Assembly (NCBI RefSeq): GCF_964275005.1 | Contig: NC_092700.1 | Coordinates: 22,429,674 to 22,493,673 of the forward strand | Source of the DNA: Diadema setosum | Taxonomy: Eukaryota > Echinodermata > Echinoidea > Diadematoida > Diadematidae | Direction of reading: 5' to 3' | DNA: 64,000 nt | In this document: in pieces, positions 35,501 to 45,057 of the stretch | Position numbering within the stretch: the first letter of the stretch is position 1 | Layout of the letters: every line of letters starts with the position of its first letter | Translations under genes and position numbers: made by a program | Notes under the pieces: generated by a model | Told to the model about the DNA's origin: nothing | What the model saw: the letters and a program-made list of their open reading frames with translations, nothing else | The model's database searches: none

Positions 35501-37885
35501 ATCATGTGAATCAAAGGTCTTTTCAAGTCCAGTTCTTTCTAAATTTTTACTGATTTTAATCCCTCATAATTGGAATTTTCTCGTAGTCAAAGCTATTTCT
35601 TCAGTCTGAATAGATTTGACTTAGGCAAGGTTGACTGTACTTTATCTTCTTATGCCGACCAGTATTTGATATTCATTTGTTAGTCTGCCCCCTTACACTG
35701 GTATCATTATGATGAGCTCTGTTCCCATGTCGTTTCTCCTTCTTCCTGTCAAGACTGAAGAGGAGCAGAAGGCCCTCTCCCGCACCGGCTCCAAAAAGGT
35801 GCAGAAGAAGTACGAGGAGCGCAAGAAAACCGCCAAAGTCGCCCAGGCCCTGGAGGAGCAGTTTGGCACTGGACGTCTCCTTGGTAAGCACCTCTCAATT
35901 TCGGCAGGATTATCATTTTACACCATGCCTGTGTGTGCTTTATGAGAGAGTAACATTCAAAAACACAGTTCCATTTGCAGCTGGTGCATTGCCATGTCGT
36001 CTTTTGGTGGTACATGTGACAGCATTCGAACGCTCCTAAAGTGTACCGTACCGTACTGTACCGAGTCAAAAGTGGACCACTTCCCGATGTGCTCCAAAAG
36101 CGTACCAAAGCGTACCAAAAGTTCGTTGTAAAGCATGCGCGTATCATGCGCATACGTCACAATGCAAAAACATCATTCTCTTTGTTCTGGACAGCTGTAA
36201 GTAGTTCAAGCGCCAGGGGTGAATGACATTCTTGCTACAAACAAGCGTGACCTTTCTAAAAATAACTCGTGAGTACGCTTTCTCCACAGAGCGCTCGAAC
36301 GCTCCAAAATTGGCATGGTACGGTACGGTACGCTTTAGTTCAGTTCGCTTTGGTTCGCTTTAGAGCGCTCGAACGCACCCCTTGATATCAATAAACTCAT
36401 GTTTAGCAAAACTATTTCTTACTCCAAAGTTTAAGTTGCTTTGCGATTCAGTGCTTTGTGAACCTTGACACAACAAAATGATACTGGTCTTATGGAGTTT
36501 TTTGCAAACCCTGTGGAGGTCGGGAGGACATTAACAGTTCTGTCCATTCTTGGCAAAAGGTTGCAAGTGACAAGTTCCCCAAATCAGTTCTCTTTGTTTG
36601 TAGATTGGTCTCTGTTTTGCATGAATGAATGAATGAATGGTGAATAACCATTCATTCATAACCATAACCACAGAACACTCTTGTCTTGTATCAGTTTTTG
36701 TGCATAGTCTTGAAACACAAAGCACATGAAGGCACTGTTCTGAACACTACAGTAGTTGGCCTTGTTTTGCATGGAGAAAACAAAAGCAGGCCAGGCAGAA
36801 TGATGTACAAGATTAGTCTTTCTGATGGCTTGTGAGTCGTTTTGACATTAACACAGGCCTGTGAAGACTGAAATGTCATAGTTACACTGACTGCCATGGC
36901 CAAGCCTGCAGAATGTCTAGGCCAAAATATCTCCAAGAGTTCAGGAGGGGAGAAAATATGGGGCTATCTGTCAGATGTTAATCAATAAAGGTGTCAAGTA
37001 TCGATAGGGGTGCATAGATAAAGCAAAGAAAAAGTAAGGCAAAGGCAGACCTCTCAAGCATTGTGATTTTGGAGGAAAGAATCTGAATTTTGACTTTTCT
37101 CGGCTGTTGTTTCAATAGGAATTTCCTACTTTTCATGATAATTTTACTACACACTCCTATGGAAACTGTTCTTTTTTCCTACCCTTTGAGCCAAATCATC
37201 CATATATTTCAGTCAGAAAGGTTGGGAGGTCTGCTATTGTGGAGGGCTATTGTGATATGAAGGTGCTTGATGGAAAATTTGAGGATTGTGGTAGTATGCA
37301 TCACAGAGAAAAAAAAAATAGGGAAGTCTGAATTTCTTTGAACACTAAAAAGAGTGAAATTGTCAGAGATGCTCTTAATCAGAAGTGGAACTTCATTTTT
37401 TCCTCCTTTTTTTTTTAAGTGTGACACACTTTCTTTAAAAAAAAAAAAAAAAAACAGAAAGAGAAAGTAGTTTCCATCTGTCACCTTGTAATAGAATTTT
37501 TTCCCATCACAGCAGATGATGTGAATGTGTGCAAGTTACATCATTTAGTGTGAATGTTCCCCAAGTCAAAGCGCATTCTCTAGTCTCTGTTCATACGACC
37601 TTTGCACAGTTTTACCCTTTGCATTTTGAAAACTGGAGTGATTCCTGTGATGTAAAGTATTTGATTTTTTCTCTTCCCCATCCCCAACTTCTATTGGTCA
37701 CTTTCTTGCCTCAGCCTGCATCTCATCCAGACCAGGCCAGTGTGGACGATGCGACGGCTACGTCCTGGAGGGCAAAGAGCTGGACTTCTACGTCAGGAAG
37801 ATGCGTGCCAAGAAGGGGAAATAGATCCGTGGTTCTCTGTAGGCCTGCCAACTCGCAAGACCTGTTGTAATTAAAGTGATGTAAC
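17504..37885 (+). CDS. RPS8: RPS8, 40S ribosomal protein eS8 (gene span)
   Basis: Six exons join to 627 coding bases, 208 residues plus stop, exactly the human length. Exons: 17531-17534 (putative), 31482-31588, 31984-32083, 33189-33364, 35754-35883, 37715-37824. Blocks [60 protein letters not shown] and [18 protein letters not shown] are unmistakable. eS8 is a structural protein of the small ribosomal subunit. The basic N-terminus and C-terminal KKGK are kept; [18 protein letters not shown] differs from the usual GGKRKPYHKKRKYELGRP. A polyadenylation-like aattaaa lies at about 37869. Introns 3-5 host box C/D snoRNAs. Intron 1 is about 13.9 kb if exon 1 is right. Confidence 0.93.
18001..18345. 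mobile_element. MITE with CCCCAGTATTCGGTCAC ends
   Basis: Left ccccagtattcggtcac and right gtgaccgaatactgggg are a perfect 17-bp TIR. Two extra internal copies of the motif (near 18186-18222: ccccagtatacggtcac, ccagtattcggtcac) lie closer to the right half. No clear target duplication. Confidence 0.75.
18399..18913 (+). mobile_element. palindrome-rich element, copy in plus orientation
   Basis: About 0.5 kb, nearly identical in reverse complement to 28889-29410. One end is packed with palindromes: cctgcatatatgcagg and cctgcgaattcgcagg (twice, near 18474 and 18715), plus tcgcaggttcctgcg. No ORF, no clear target duplication; probably a non-autonomous DNA transposon. Confidence 0.8.
19012..19152. 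repeat. short tandem repeat with ttgccgacaaggg motif
   Basis: Two tandem units of about 30 bp (aacttgccgacaagggtaac accac/accat variants) follow an inverted cccttgtcggcgccgacaag. The motif is GC-rich relative to its surroundings. Confidence 0.6.
19243..19324. repeat. hairpin-forming inverted repeat
   Basis: cgcttgtaaactgctg pairs with cagcagtttacaagcg; the centre is a second palindrome, cttcttcttcagaagaagaag. An 82-bp imperfect hairpin of unknown role. Confidence 0.75.
21150..22870. repeat. tandem repeat array, ~200-bp monomer, about 8-9 units
   Basis: The block ttcgaacgttctgccagtga followed by aatttcggaataaaacgac recurs near 21357, 21549, 21748, 21950, 22248, 22443 and 22657, with decayed units at both ends. 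Each unit also carries gaaggttcgttaatc and ctgagggttcgtta segments. Units differ by small indels; the array is old. Confidence 0.85.
23138..23333. mobile_element. MITE with GGCCC ends and 3-bp TAC duplication
   Basis: Ends ggcccgaattctcaaag and ctttgagaatttgggcc are 27-bp imperfect TIRs. TAC flanks both sides (23135-23137, 23334-23336). Internal ggaataactattccgtggaa is palindromic. A 3-bp TSD suggests a PIF/Harbinger-like mobiliser; that is inference. Confidence 0.75.
24228..24266. repeat. poly-G run followed by poly-C run
   Basis: About 21 G (24229-24249) followed by accatgcctc and nine C. Hairpin or quadruplex potential; also a likely assembly weak spot. Confidence 0.8.
25155..25325. repeat. 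purine-rich (GA) tract
   Basis: About 150 bp of almost pure A/G on the plus strand (gagagaaaaggagagaaagg and similar). Possible triplex-forming polypurine stretch; the long open frames through it are compositional. Confidence 0.85.
25373..25771. mobile_element. TTAA-flanked MITE, family A, best copy
   Basis: TTAA at both ends, TIRs ttaaagggtgtgtacagttc and ctgtacagtccctttaa, then ggtcgaggtgagg / cacctcaacc. Nearly the whole 399 bp folds on itself. Best reference for the copies at 3624 and 7655. Confidence 0.75.
26852..27463 (+). pseudogene. CR1/Jockey-type LINE reverse transcriptase fragment
   Basis: About 190 residues of [57 protein letters not shown] and the catalytic YADD in [11 protein letters not shown], then [14 protein letters not shown]. 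These are RT motifs 2-6 in order. The frame is open but lacks the endonuclease, thumb and C-terminus and ends in unrelated sequence, so it is a truncated dead copy. The apparent Met is not a biological start. Confidence 0.88.
28889..29410 (-). mobile_element. palindrome-rich element, copy in minus orientation
   Basis: Inverted counterpart of 18399-18913, about 10 kb away, with the same order of palindromes and only scattered differences, including a short indel at aggatttaaat. High identity implies recent mobility or gene conversion. Confidence 0.8.
29981..30161. mobile_element. small foldback element plus adjacent palindrome
   Basis: 30012-30057 (tttcttgttgctcaacaca...) is inverted at 30110-30161. 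The centre holds a second tandem copy of gatcactagcgaagag. Immediately left is ccccaacgctgtacgcgttgggg-type palindrome (29982-30005). Confidence 0.7.
30931..31057. repeat. tandem duplication, 70-bp period
   Basis: catcaaactacctggtactt and the following 36 bases occur at 30931 and again at 31001 with three or four differences. Confidence 0.85.
31126..31350. mobile_element. foldback array of catggcagattgtcgtta motifs
   Basis: Three direct copies of catggcagattgtcgtta (31139-31215, one as cctggcag) are followed by three inverted copies ending cgcacgacgaattc. The outer arms pair over 35-40 bp. It lies 130 bp before RPS8 exon 2. Confidence 0.75.
31482..31588 (+). CDS. RPS8: RPS8 exon 2
   Basis: 107 bp encoding (G)[14 protein letters not shown]... 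to LGRPPANTR. Acceptor cccatcag, donor gtatgt. Confidence 0.93.
31984..32083 (+). CDS. RPS8: RPS8 exon 3
   Basis: 100 bp: [15 protein letters not shown] then [15 protein letters not shown]. Acceptor aatcggcag, donor gtaagt, phase 1. Confidence 0.95.
32601..32697 (+). ncRNA. SNORD46: box C/D snoRNA, SNORD46-like, copy 1 (RPS8 intron 3)
   Basis: Terminal stem gcag/ctgc, C box tgatgt (32607-32612), D box ctga (32690-32693). The guide before D, gtcatagttaca, pairs with the universally conserved 28S rRNA segment GTAACTATGAC. The D+5 rule selects the second A of GTAAC, which is A3739 in human numbering, the known SNORD46 target. Internal D' ctga (32628-32631) follows gattagtcttt. Human SNORD46 is also in an RPS8 intron. 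Confidence 0.9.
32765..32951. mobile_element. MITE with GCAGACCTCCCAACC ends (RPS8 intron 3)
   Basis: Left gcagacctcccaacc, right ggttaggaggtctg. Body ttttactacacattcctatg matches 37045-37234. Placed just downstream of snoRNA copy 1. Confidence 0.75.
33189..33364 (+). CDS. RPS8: RPS8 exon 4
   Basis: 176 bp: [20 protein letters not shown], then [20 protein letters not shown] and on to KKGAKL. Nearly identical to vertebrate eS8. Donor gtatgc. Confidence 0.96.
33651..34424. mobile_element. piggyBac-like non-autonomous element (RPS8 intron 4)
   Basis: TTAA target at both ends; termini ttaaccctattctaactggg and cccagttagaatagggttaa are perfect 20-bp TIRs. Just inside each end lies a G-run then gtcaaattgac then a C-run, a G/C palindrome. 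No transposase ORF. TTAA plus CCCTA ends are typical of piggyBac. A related copy is at 61323. Confidence 0.85.
34565..34680. mobile_element. fragment of TACTGTAAAACG-type MITE
   Basis: tactgtaaaacgtgttacat followed by two gcggcatgaaattttc units 38 bp apart with cgcgaatt. Same motif set as 8405-8927, right end missing. Confidence 0.45.
34844..34945 (+). ncRNA. SNORD46: box C/D snoRNA, SNORD46-like, copy 2 (RPS8 intron 4)
   Basis: Same layout as copy 1: gcag/ctgc stem, C box atgatgc (34849-34855), D' ctga (34871-34874), D ctga (34938-34941), and the same gtcatagttaca and gattagtcttt guides. The region between the guides has diverged, as expected for paralogues under selection on guides only. 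Confidence 0.9.
35459..35639. mobile_element. pogo/Tigger-like MITE (RPS8 intron 4)
   Basis: Left tacagtcaatcttgcttatg, right acttaggcaaggttgactgta. TACAGTCAACCTTGCCTAAG-type TIRs with TA targets are characteristic of pogo/Tigger elements. 181 bp, no ORF. Confidence 0.7.
35754..35883 (+). CDS. RPS8: RPS8 exon 5
   Basis: 130 bp: [20 protein letters not shown] then [16 protein letters not shown]. Acceptor tgtcaag, donor gtaagc. Confidence 0.95.
36019..36379. mobile_element. MITE with TTCGAACGCTC ends and GTACGGTACG motifs
   Basis: Left cattcgaacgctcctaaag then gtaccgtaccgtac; right ggtacggtacggtac then gctttagagcgctcgaacg. Interior repeats caaaagcgtaccaaagcg. Located in RPS8 intron 5. Confidence 0.7.
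36795..36894 (+). ncRNA. SNORD46: box C/D snoRNA, SNORD46-like, copy 3 (RPS8 intron 5)
   Basis: C box atgatgt (36800-36806), D' ctga (36822-36825), D ctga (36887-36890), gcag/ctgc stem, both guides intact. Flanking ataaaggtgtcaagta is shared with copy 2 (ataaaggtgtctagta), suggesting copies 2 and 3 arose by duplication of intron sequence. Confidence 0.9.
37045..37234. mobile_element. MITE with GCAGACCTC ends (RPS8 intron 5)
   Basis: Second copy of the element at 32765-32951, again downstream of a snoRNA copy (copy 3). Left gcagacctctcaagc, right ggttgggaggtctgc. Confidence 0.75.
37715..37824 (+). CDS. RPS8: RPS8 exon 6 (terminal)
   Basis: 110 bp: [20 protein letters not shown] then [16 protein letters not shown] and TAG at 37822-37824. 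Confidence 0.96.
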
Positions 37886-37889
37886 AAGA

Positions 37890-40225
37890 CATTCAAAAAC
37901 ACAGCACAATGGCAGAGTTATCGTCTTTTTTCTTCCCTCTCATATGTCGGTTTTGTGAAACAAAACAAAGTAGACTTGGAACTTTTTGAGCTGACTGTGA
38001 ATGGCTATGTCAGTGTGTCATGTGGAAGAGCAAGTTGTACTGGATGTGGTGTGTGCAGTGTGCTCCAGTTAAATAAAAATTAACACGGTTATAGTAAAAT
38101 TTTATTCTTATGAAGTAAAAATTCAAGTCCCAAAATCATAATCTATATATGTTTATCTTTACATACTTTATTTCTTTGACTACAATAAAATTTTGATATA
38201 ATAAAAGAAGCACAAAGCACAACCAAAAATGAATGTTGTGATGCCCTGAAGAGTTGCTGTAAGCAACAGATCGTAGGTGTATCGTAGCATAGCTTGTATT
38301 ATGTTTCTTGGATGTACATTGTAGGGCGGAAGTCCAGTGGCCACATATGTATTTGAGGTCTACGTGTGTGTTGTGTGGTGTGTCAGATTCCTAGCCATTC
38401 CAACTACATCTACATGTACACTATTGTCGGGGCTACATAAAGCAATATGTTGGTCATTATGAGTGTGTGGATATGTTTGATGTTGTGTACTCTGTATTCC
38501 TGTGTGGTCAAGGTCCGGAAAAGTGATTTGTCTGTAGATGAGTGTAATGGGAAGCAAACTGCAGTGATCAAGTTGACACGGATTGAAGGAAGCAGAAAAA
38601 CAACACCTTTATGCAGAATTGCTTTCACATGTACGGATGTACATGTTCAAGTTTACAGGTAAACTTGTTACTGGTGTGATACACAATGCTCTGCACAGTC
38701 CAGAAAATCTAATTATACATTCATAAGTATTAACATGCAGTTACAGTCTCACATATGCACCTTTTACATCTACTTGAAAAGCGCAGATTCCTATAGGCAA
38801 ATTCTGTACGGCGAGGTCAATTAGATGTCGGAAATTATACTCGTGGGGAGGTAATACATGTACATTACAGTGGTACATACATTGCCCCAGTTACCTTGCA
38901 TTTTATCAGATACATGTTCATGAACAATTTGTGTGTGTGTGTGTGTGTTTTGAAAGTATGAGAATAAGACATTTATCAGAGGGGGTGAAAGTTGATTTTT
39001 TTTTTTTTACAATTTGTTTTTGAATTAATATTTATATTCCTTTTTTCAGCGAGGCAAATTAAATTTGAACATATGTATTATGTATTACATAACAAATGTC
39101 ATTTTTGTTTGACACACACATGCACACAAACGAGCGCCGTCACTGTACAGGCATGCTAACCTGGAAACATTAAATTGCACATAACTGTACTTGAATATGA
39201 GACCATTCTGAAGCAAATAATTTTCACACAACAATAGTATATCACAAGGATTGGAACAATCATCCCCCAGCATTCCCACTGATCAGTTACTAGCCATCCC
39301 CTTTATACGTACCAATGTCCTGTTTTTTACATTGCTTAAAGCAAGACATAGGGTAAACTTCATTTTTGTTCTTACATAGAAGAAATCGAAAATCAAGATT
39401 AAGTGATTGAATGAAGAGAGATTTCATGCACCTATGTTGTAGTACAATGTACCTCTCCTTTGATGGAGAACTTATTCTGAATTTTGAACCGATCTGTGTT
39501 TTGGAAAAATGATATATGCGTAACAACGCTATATTATAACACACACATATGTGACCCGCTACAACAAAAGGATCCAAAAGTCCCTAAGAGTCGACCAGGT
39601 GGATTTTCATAAAATGACATGACATCATTCCCTCACTCTTCCGCTTTAATTTGTTATAACACAACTTATAAAGTACATTGTTGCGGAGATATTGATGATT
39701 TTATGAGACCATGTCAAGTGGTCTAAGAAATCAGCGTTTCGAGAAAACCGCCTTCAAATTTCTCTTTCCGACGCAATCGTGATAAAAGGGAGGTAAGACA
39801 GTTTTCACCTCTTGACAAAAGGTCGGCTCATTGCAACCTCCGCGATGTTCGTTCAAGCTTTAGCGTCAGCAGTCTACGCAGGACCAATCAGTAACCAGGA
39901 TGCCACGCACTGACTAATCAGATCTCTCCCTCGTTGCTAGGGGTGGAGTCTATCTCCGGCTCTAAATCCAAATCTTCGGACATGTTTTTGTTCCATTAAA
40001 AGTCAAAATGTCATGGCCCAGAAAAACGCTAATTTTTTACCCTCCCTTTGATCATTTTAATAGCTTCGAAATTTCGGCAGATGATACACGAAACATTAGA
40101 CTACAACATTATGCCCCAAAACGGAAACTCGATAGTTTTGACGGATTTTGATGATCTGACTTCAAACTCGATTTTCTCGGCTCAGCCGAGACAGACAGAC
40201 AGACAGACAGACACGCACACACATA

Positions 40226-40313
<88 letters not shown>

Positions 40314-41755
40314 CCTTAACATATATAATCATGTTATACAGTGAATATATATATAATACAATATATATATATAAATACAGAGAGATAGAGAGAGACACTA
40401 CAGATTTTGCAGACGGACGACAGACTGAGCAAGAGAAAATTTCATACAATTGCATAATAAATTGACACATTTGATCACTTAGTTAATAATGCACACTTAT
40501 ATTTTTATTCGAAAGTTGTATGCAGTCCTCCTAAGTTTTGCTTTTACCTTTGAATAATTGCTATCATCTTGATATCAATCGTTGTAATAGTTTGCGTGGT
40601 CGTTTCCAGTTGTTTAAAGTGTACAATGTATCAACACACTGATGCATTTAATAATTCAGGATTGTTATTCCAATGCAGAACAAAAAGAAAATGAATGAAA
40701 TCTGAGACTTTCAAATATCTTGCACTTCAGTACGTTAACTAATTTTCCTGCTACATGTAGCCAATGTACAATATATTTTGAATAAATTTTTCCTTACATC
40801 TTTTTACCTTCCTTTAAATTCTTTCTTTGCATACTTGGTCTCTATTCATGCTTTAACTTCTAAATGGACATGAATTCTGAATCAAAGCCCCTGAATCATC
40901 TAGATAAAAAAAAAAAAAAAAAACTGTCAATATCATACTATCTAGGATTTTATTTATCATGCAGAAAGTGGACGAAAACTCAATTTATAGTTCTATTGGT
41001 AAGTGTAATAAGAACGACCATATTGATAACGATGATAATCAGCATTACTGCGATAAAGATCAGTTTAATTCAATTCAAATCAATTCATTTCCCATCCACA
41101 AAAAGTAATACATAAAGCAGGATGTACATTATTAATTCATGTTATCGAGTAATTAGAAAAATATTAAATGTGATATAAAATATCAAATCGGATAAGATTT
41201 CGGGAAACAATAAACATTTTGCAATAGAAACCAAGAATTGATTAAAAGAATGAATTACTAAGAAGCAGAGTTTGTAAAACGTCGATTACTCCAAAGATCA
41301 CCAATACAGATATAACATATACATCCAATATAAGTCGAAATATCTCAGTTTAAAGCTTTTAAAGTTGTTATAATCGTATATGATGCCAATGATAAGACGC
41401 AGAGATAATCGTAGTTATGGTGATAATCGTAGTCATGGTGACAGGGAAAACAACAATATCAAGAATTTTATTGTATAATTATGAAAAATTCCATGTTGCA
41501 TAGCAATTCCAGGATTATCAATCGTTTGGTTTTTCTTTTCTTTTTTTTTTTCTTTTTTTTTATAGAACTGTCTATTTTCAATGACTGGAATTTCGGAAAC
41601 ATGGTTGAATTGAGATTCTCCACAGTCATGTTTTCAATCCCTTATCATAATATTTATTTTGATCCGTGCAGTCATGGGTATGGTACCTAGGTGGAATTGC
41701 ATTGTGTATTCAATTCTACATACAATATAAACTATGAAAGAATATCAATACGACT
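37890..41755. other. intergenic region, no gene recognised
   Basis: Downstream of RPS8. 39545-40200 starts tgtgacccgctacaac and ends in (GACA)n; I take it for a dispersed repeat but could not define its ends. 40229-40311 is a (TA)n microsatellite. The rest is AT-rich with no conserved exon. Confidence 0.5.
40229..40311. repeat. (TA)n microsatellite
   Basis: About 83 bp of uninterrupted TA, followed by interrupted TA tracts to 40375. Reading frames through it are artefacts. Confidence 0.97.
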
Positions 41756-41758
41756 TTT

Positions 41759-42866
41759 TTGTCCCCGCCGAACGAGTTCGAGCAGGGGACTATGAAACGG
41801 GCTCCGTACGTGTGTGTGTCCGTGTGTCCGTCCGTCCGTGTGTCCGTCCGTGTGTCCGTCCGTCCGTGTGTGCGTCCGTGTGTGATCAAAATGTTCAAAA
41901 TGCTACTCCTTCGCCATTTCTAACCCGATTTTGATTCTGTTTGCTTTATATGATAGCACTACATGGGAGCTTTGAAACTTCTATACAGAATTTCAGTTGT
42001 GACCTTTGACCTTGACCTTTGACCTATATTGTACATTTAATTTGCTTCAAAATGCTACTCCTTCGCCATTTCTAACCCGATTTTGATTCCGTTTACTTTA
42101 TATGATGGCACTAGGTGAGGGCTTCGAAACTTGTACACAGAATTTTGACCTTTGACTTCTTTGACCTTTGACCTTGATATTTGACCTATATTGTACATAG
42201 CCTACAAAATGCTACTCCTTCGCTATTTCTAACCCGATTTTGATTCCGTTTGCTTTATGTGATGGCACTAGGTGAGGGCTTCAAAACTTCTACACAGAAT
42301 TTTGACCTTTGACTTCTTTGACCTTTGATCTTGATTTTTGACCTATATTGTACATTTTGCTACAAAATGCTACTCCTTCGCCATTTGTAACCCGATTTCA
42401 ATTCCGTTTGCTTTAAGTGATGGCACTAGGTGAGGGCTTCAAAACTTCTACACAGAATTTTGACCTTTGACTTCTTTGACCTTTGACCTTGATTTTTGAC
42501 CTGTATTGTACATTTTGCTACCAAATGCTACTCCTTCGCCATTTCTAACCCGATTTCGATTCCGTTTGCTTTATGTGATGGCACTAGGTGAGGGCTTCAA
42601 AACTTCTACACAGAATTTTGACCTTTGACTTCTTTGACCTTTGATCTTGATTTTTTTACCTATATTGTACATTGGCTACAAAATGCTACTCCTTCGCCAT
42701 TTCTAACCCGATTTCGATTCCGTTTGCTTTATGTGATGGCACTAGGTGAGGGCTTCAAAACTTCTACATAGAATTTTGACCTTTGACTTCTTTGACCTTT
42801 GACCTTCATCTTTTTACCTATATTGTACATTTTGCTACTAAATGCTACTTCCGGCGGGGACATATA
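41759..42866 (+). mobile_element. GTCCCCGCCG-ended repeat with ~158-bp tandem units
   Basis: Opens with tgtccccgccgaacgagt, closes with ccggcggggacata, so it has short inverted ends. A (GTCC/GT)n tract is followed by six tandem units of about 158 bp (gctactccttcgccatttct ... tgacctttgacttctttgac ... tatattgtacat) starting near 41899, 42051, 42207, 42368, 42526 and 42683. Similar in plan to the 12672-13680 repeat. Confidence 0.8.
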
Positions 42867-43409
42867 TTACGCACCGCGTAATTTCTACTTTTCCTTGTTT
42901 TTTTTTTTTTGGGGGGGGGGGAGAAGGGGGAAATGAAAATAGATACAAAAGACAGTTGTGTATGAATATCCCAAGAGTTAAAGTTGTCACTAATAAATCA
43001 TTTGTTTCTTGTCAGTTTTCCCTTGGATTGCTTTGATTTATTTTAATATGTATTCATATACACATATTCTTTTAGTTTATTATAAATTTCGGTATGACTT
43101 ATCCTATCACATACTCATTTTCCTCGTCTGTTTCCCACTTAGATTCAAGTCGAAGAATAAGTTCGTATGCGTAGAAAAGTAATGTTGATATTAACCATTA
43201 TTGAATATGAATTTGATTGATGAGATCTGGCAAGAAATTTCTGATGAAATATGAAAGAATCCATAAGTTAGTTAATAGTTAAAAATATGCCAGCAATTAG
43301 ATTTAAACAAAGAATATGTATATGATACTCTTGGATTACAGTAGGCATTCTTGATTAAACCAAAAAAAAAAATAAATAAATAAACAAACGATTGGCCAAT
43401 AAAGCATGA

Positions 43410-43462
43410 GTTTATTCGACTCAAATTTCCGGCGTCCTACGCCTTCTTCAGGAGTGCATTAC
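43410..43462 (-). mobile_element. Penelope-like element 3' motif (remnant)
   Basis: Minus strand: cctgaagaaggcgtaggac then gccggaaa, a GGCGT/ACGCC stem between CTGAAGA and GAAA. This arrangement is typical of Penelope-like element ends and resembles a hammerhead core. No RT is readable nearby. (CAA)n and poly-A tracts flank it. Confidence 0.35.
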
Positions 43463-43533
43463 CAGTTTGTTTCTTCATTTAGATATATATATTCCGAAGC
43501 ACAAAAAGCAAAAAAAAAAAACAACAAAAAACC

Positions 43534-43565
<32 letters not shown>

Positions 43566-44099
43566 AACAAAACAAAACAAAAAGAAATTATTATGAAGTT
43601 ATCACAGAGTCTTATCCAGGTATGGAGTGGTCTGATCAAAAGTTGTATTTTGTGATTGTATTGATTCTAGGAAAATCAGTGGTAATAGAATGGTACATGC
43701 GAATTATATTGTGGACAAATTTTCAACTTAGACACGTTTTGAAGATATCACATTTGTTCCACAAAAAAAAAAAGAAAGAGGAAACCTTTTATGTTCCGCT
43801 CCTTTCAAATTCGATTCTGTCTATTCGAAATGCTACTCGCTTTGTCAGTAAAGATTGTAATTCTATCATACGAATTATCAAATGATCAATTTGTGATTTT
43901 AGTACCATTGGGAACATTATGATCTATGATAGAATCAAATAAAGCTCCCACACATTTTTCGAATTTCACTCTTATTTTTCCAACTTGATTTCTTCAGGCA
44001 CGCTGACACTGTGCTTTCCAAAACAAAAACTGACGATGTATACTGTATTCACTACATTTGCAAACAAGAAAACACAATTTCCCAATTACAGCCTTATAT

Positions 44100-45005
44100 G
44101 CCTACCTATATTCATTCATTCATTCATTTCATTCATTTATTTATTTCATTCTTATTTTCATTTTTTTTTCTTTCAACAAAACATGACGCAAAGTAAATCA
44201 CAAATTCAATCATAAGCATATATACATTACAAAGTATGACAATCAATGGTAATCAACAAACTTACAAAGATATGCACACATACTGGAATTACATAGTTAT
44301 GTTTGAAGGATAAAAAAAAAGAGAGAACTGAGAGGTCCACTAAAAAGCATTGCTTGTAGATTGTGGACCACTCTAAAATATCTTCAAAAATACTTATTAT
44401 GATTACAAGTACATGTACATAATACAATTGTACATAATACAGAAAATAAGACAAAATGAAACAAACAACAAAGACACAACAACATGACATGACTAAACTG
44501 AGGGGGATACGATTGAAAGGAATAGAGCAAAAACAAATTTAAGGGAAGAAGGGAAATAAAGAAAGAGAGAGAGAGAGTGCCTACACACTGGACAGAGAAA
44601 CGGAAAAGGGGATTGTGGAAGTATTTCGGACAGCTGGTGACTGCACGCAGCTGTGGAAAAGTTAAGGAAATGAAATGCCGAATTTCATTACTTTATAATG
44701 CCGTTTTTCATTGTGAAAAGATGAATTCAGTGACTGATGATGACGCTTGCTGTAACCTATATAGGTAATGAACATAAATATGAAATATAAAGATTTCAAT
44801 TTACGCTTAAAAGAATATAACGATGGAGAATTTTTAATTTCAGAAGTTAATTCCAAAATGTTGGGCCGTTGTGTTAATGTATTCTGAGCTAATAAAGTTC
44901 TGAAAAGGGTTAAATGAAACTCATTAGACCGTCTAGTAGGATAATCATAAAAACATTGATTTCGTGGAAACATTGAATCATCAAAGTGTTCCCGCTGCAT
45001 GGTGT
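44100..45005 (-). mobile_element. CR1/Jockey-like LINE, C-terminal coding end plus 3' UTR
   Basis: Minus-strand frame reads RRSNEFHLTLFRTLLAQNTL then IKNSPSLYSFKRKLKSLY, the usual C-terminus of such RT proteins, then about 600 bp of UTR to T-rich/ATTC repeats near 44100-44160. Sequence around 44880-44945 aligns with 49170-49230, so both are copies of one family. 5'-truncated. Confidence 0.7.
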
Positions 45006-45017
45006 TGGAGTAACTTG

Positions 45018-45048
<31 letters not shown>

Positions 45049-45057
45049 AACAAACAC

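Noticed and set aside
40048..40470. ORFs with long YI/IY runs
   Set aside because: Pure (TA)n translation.
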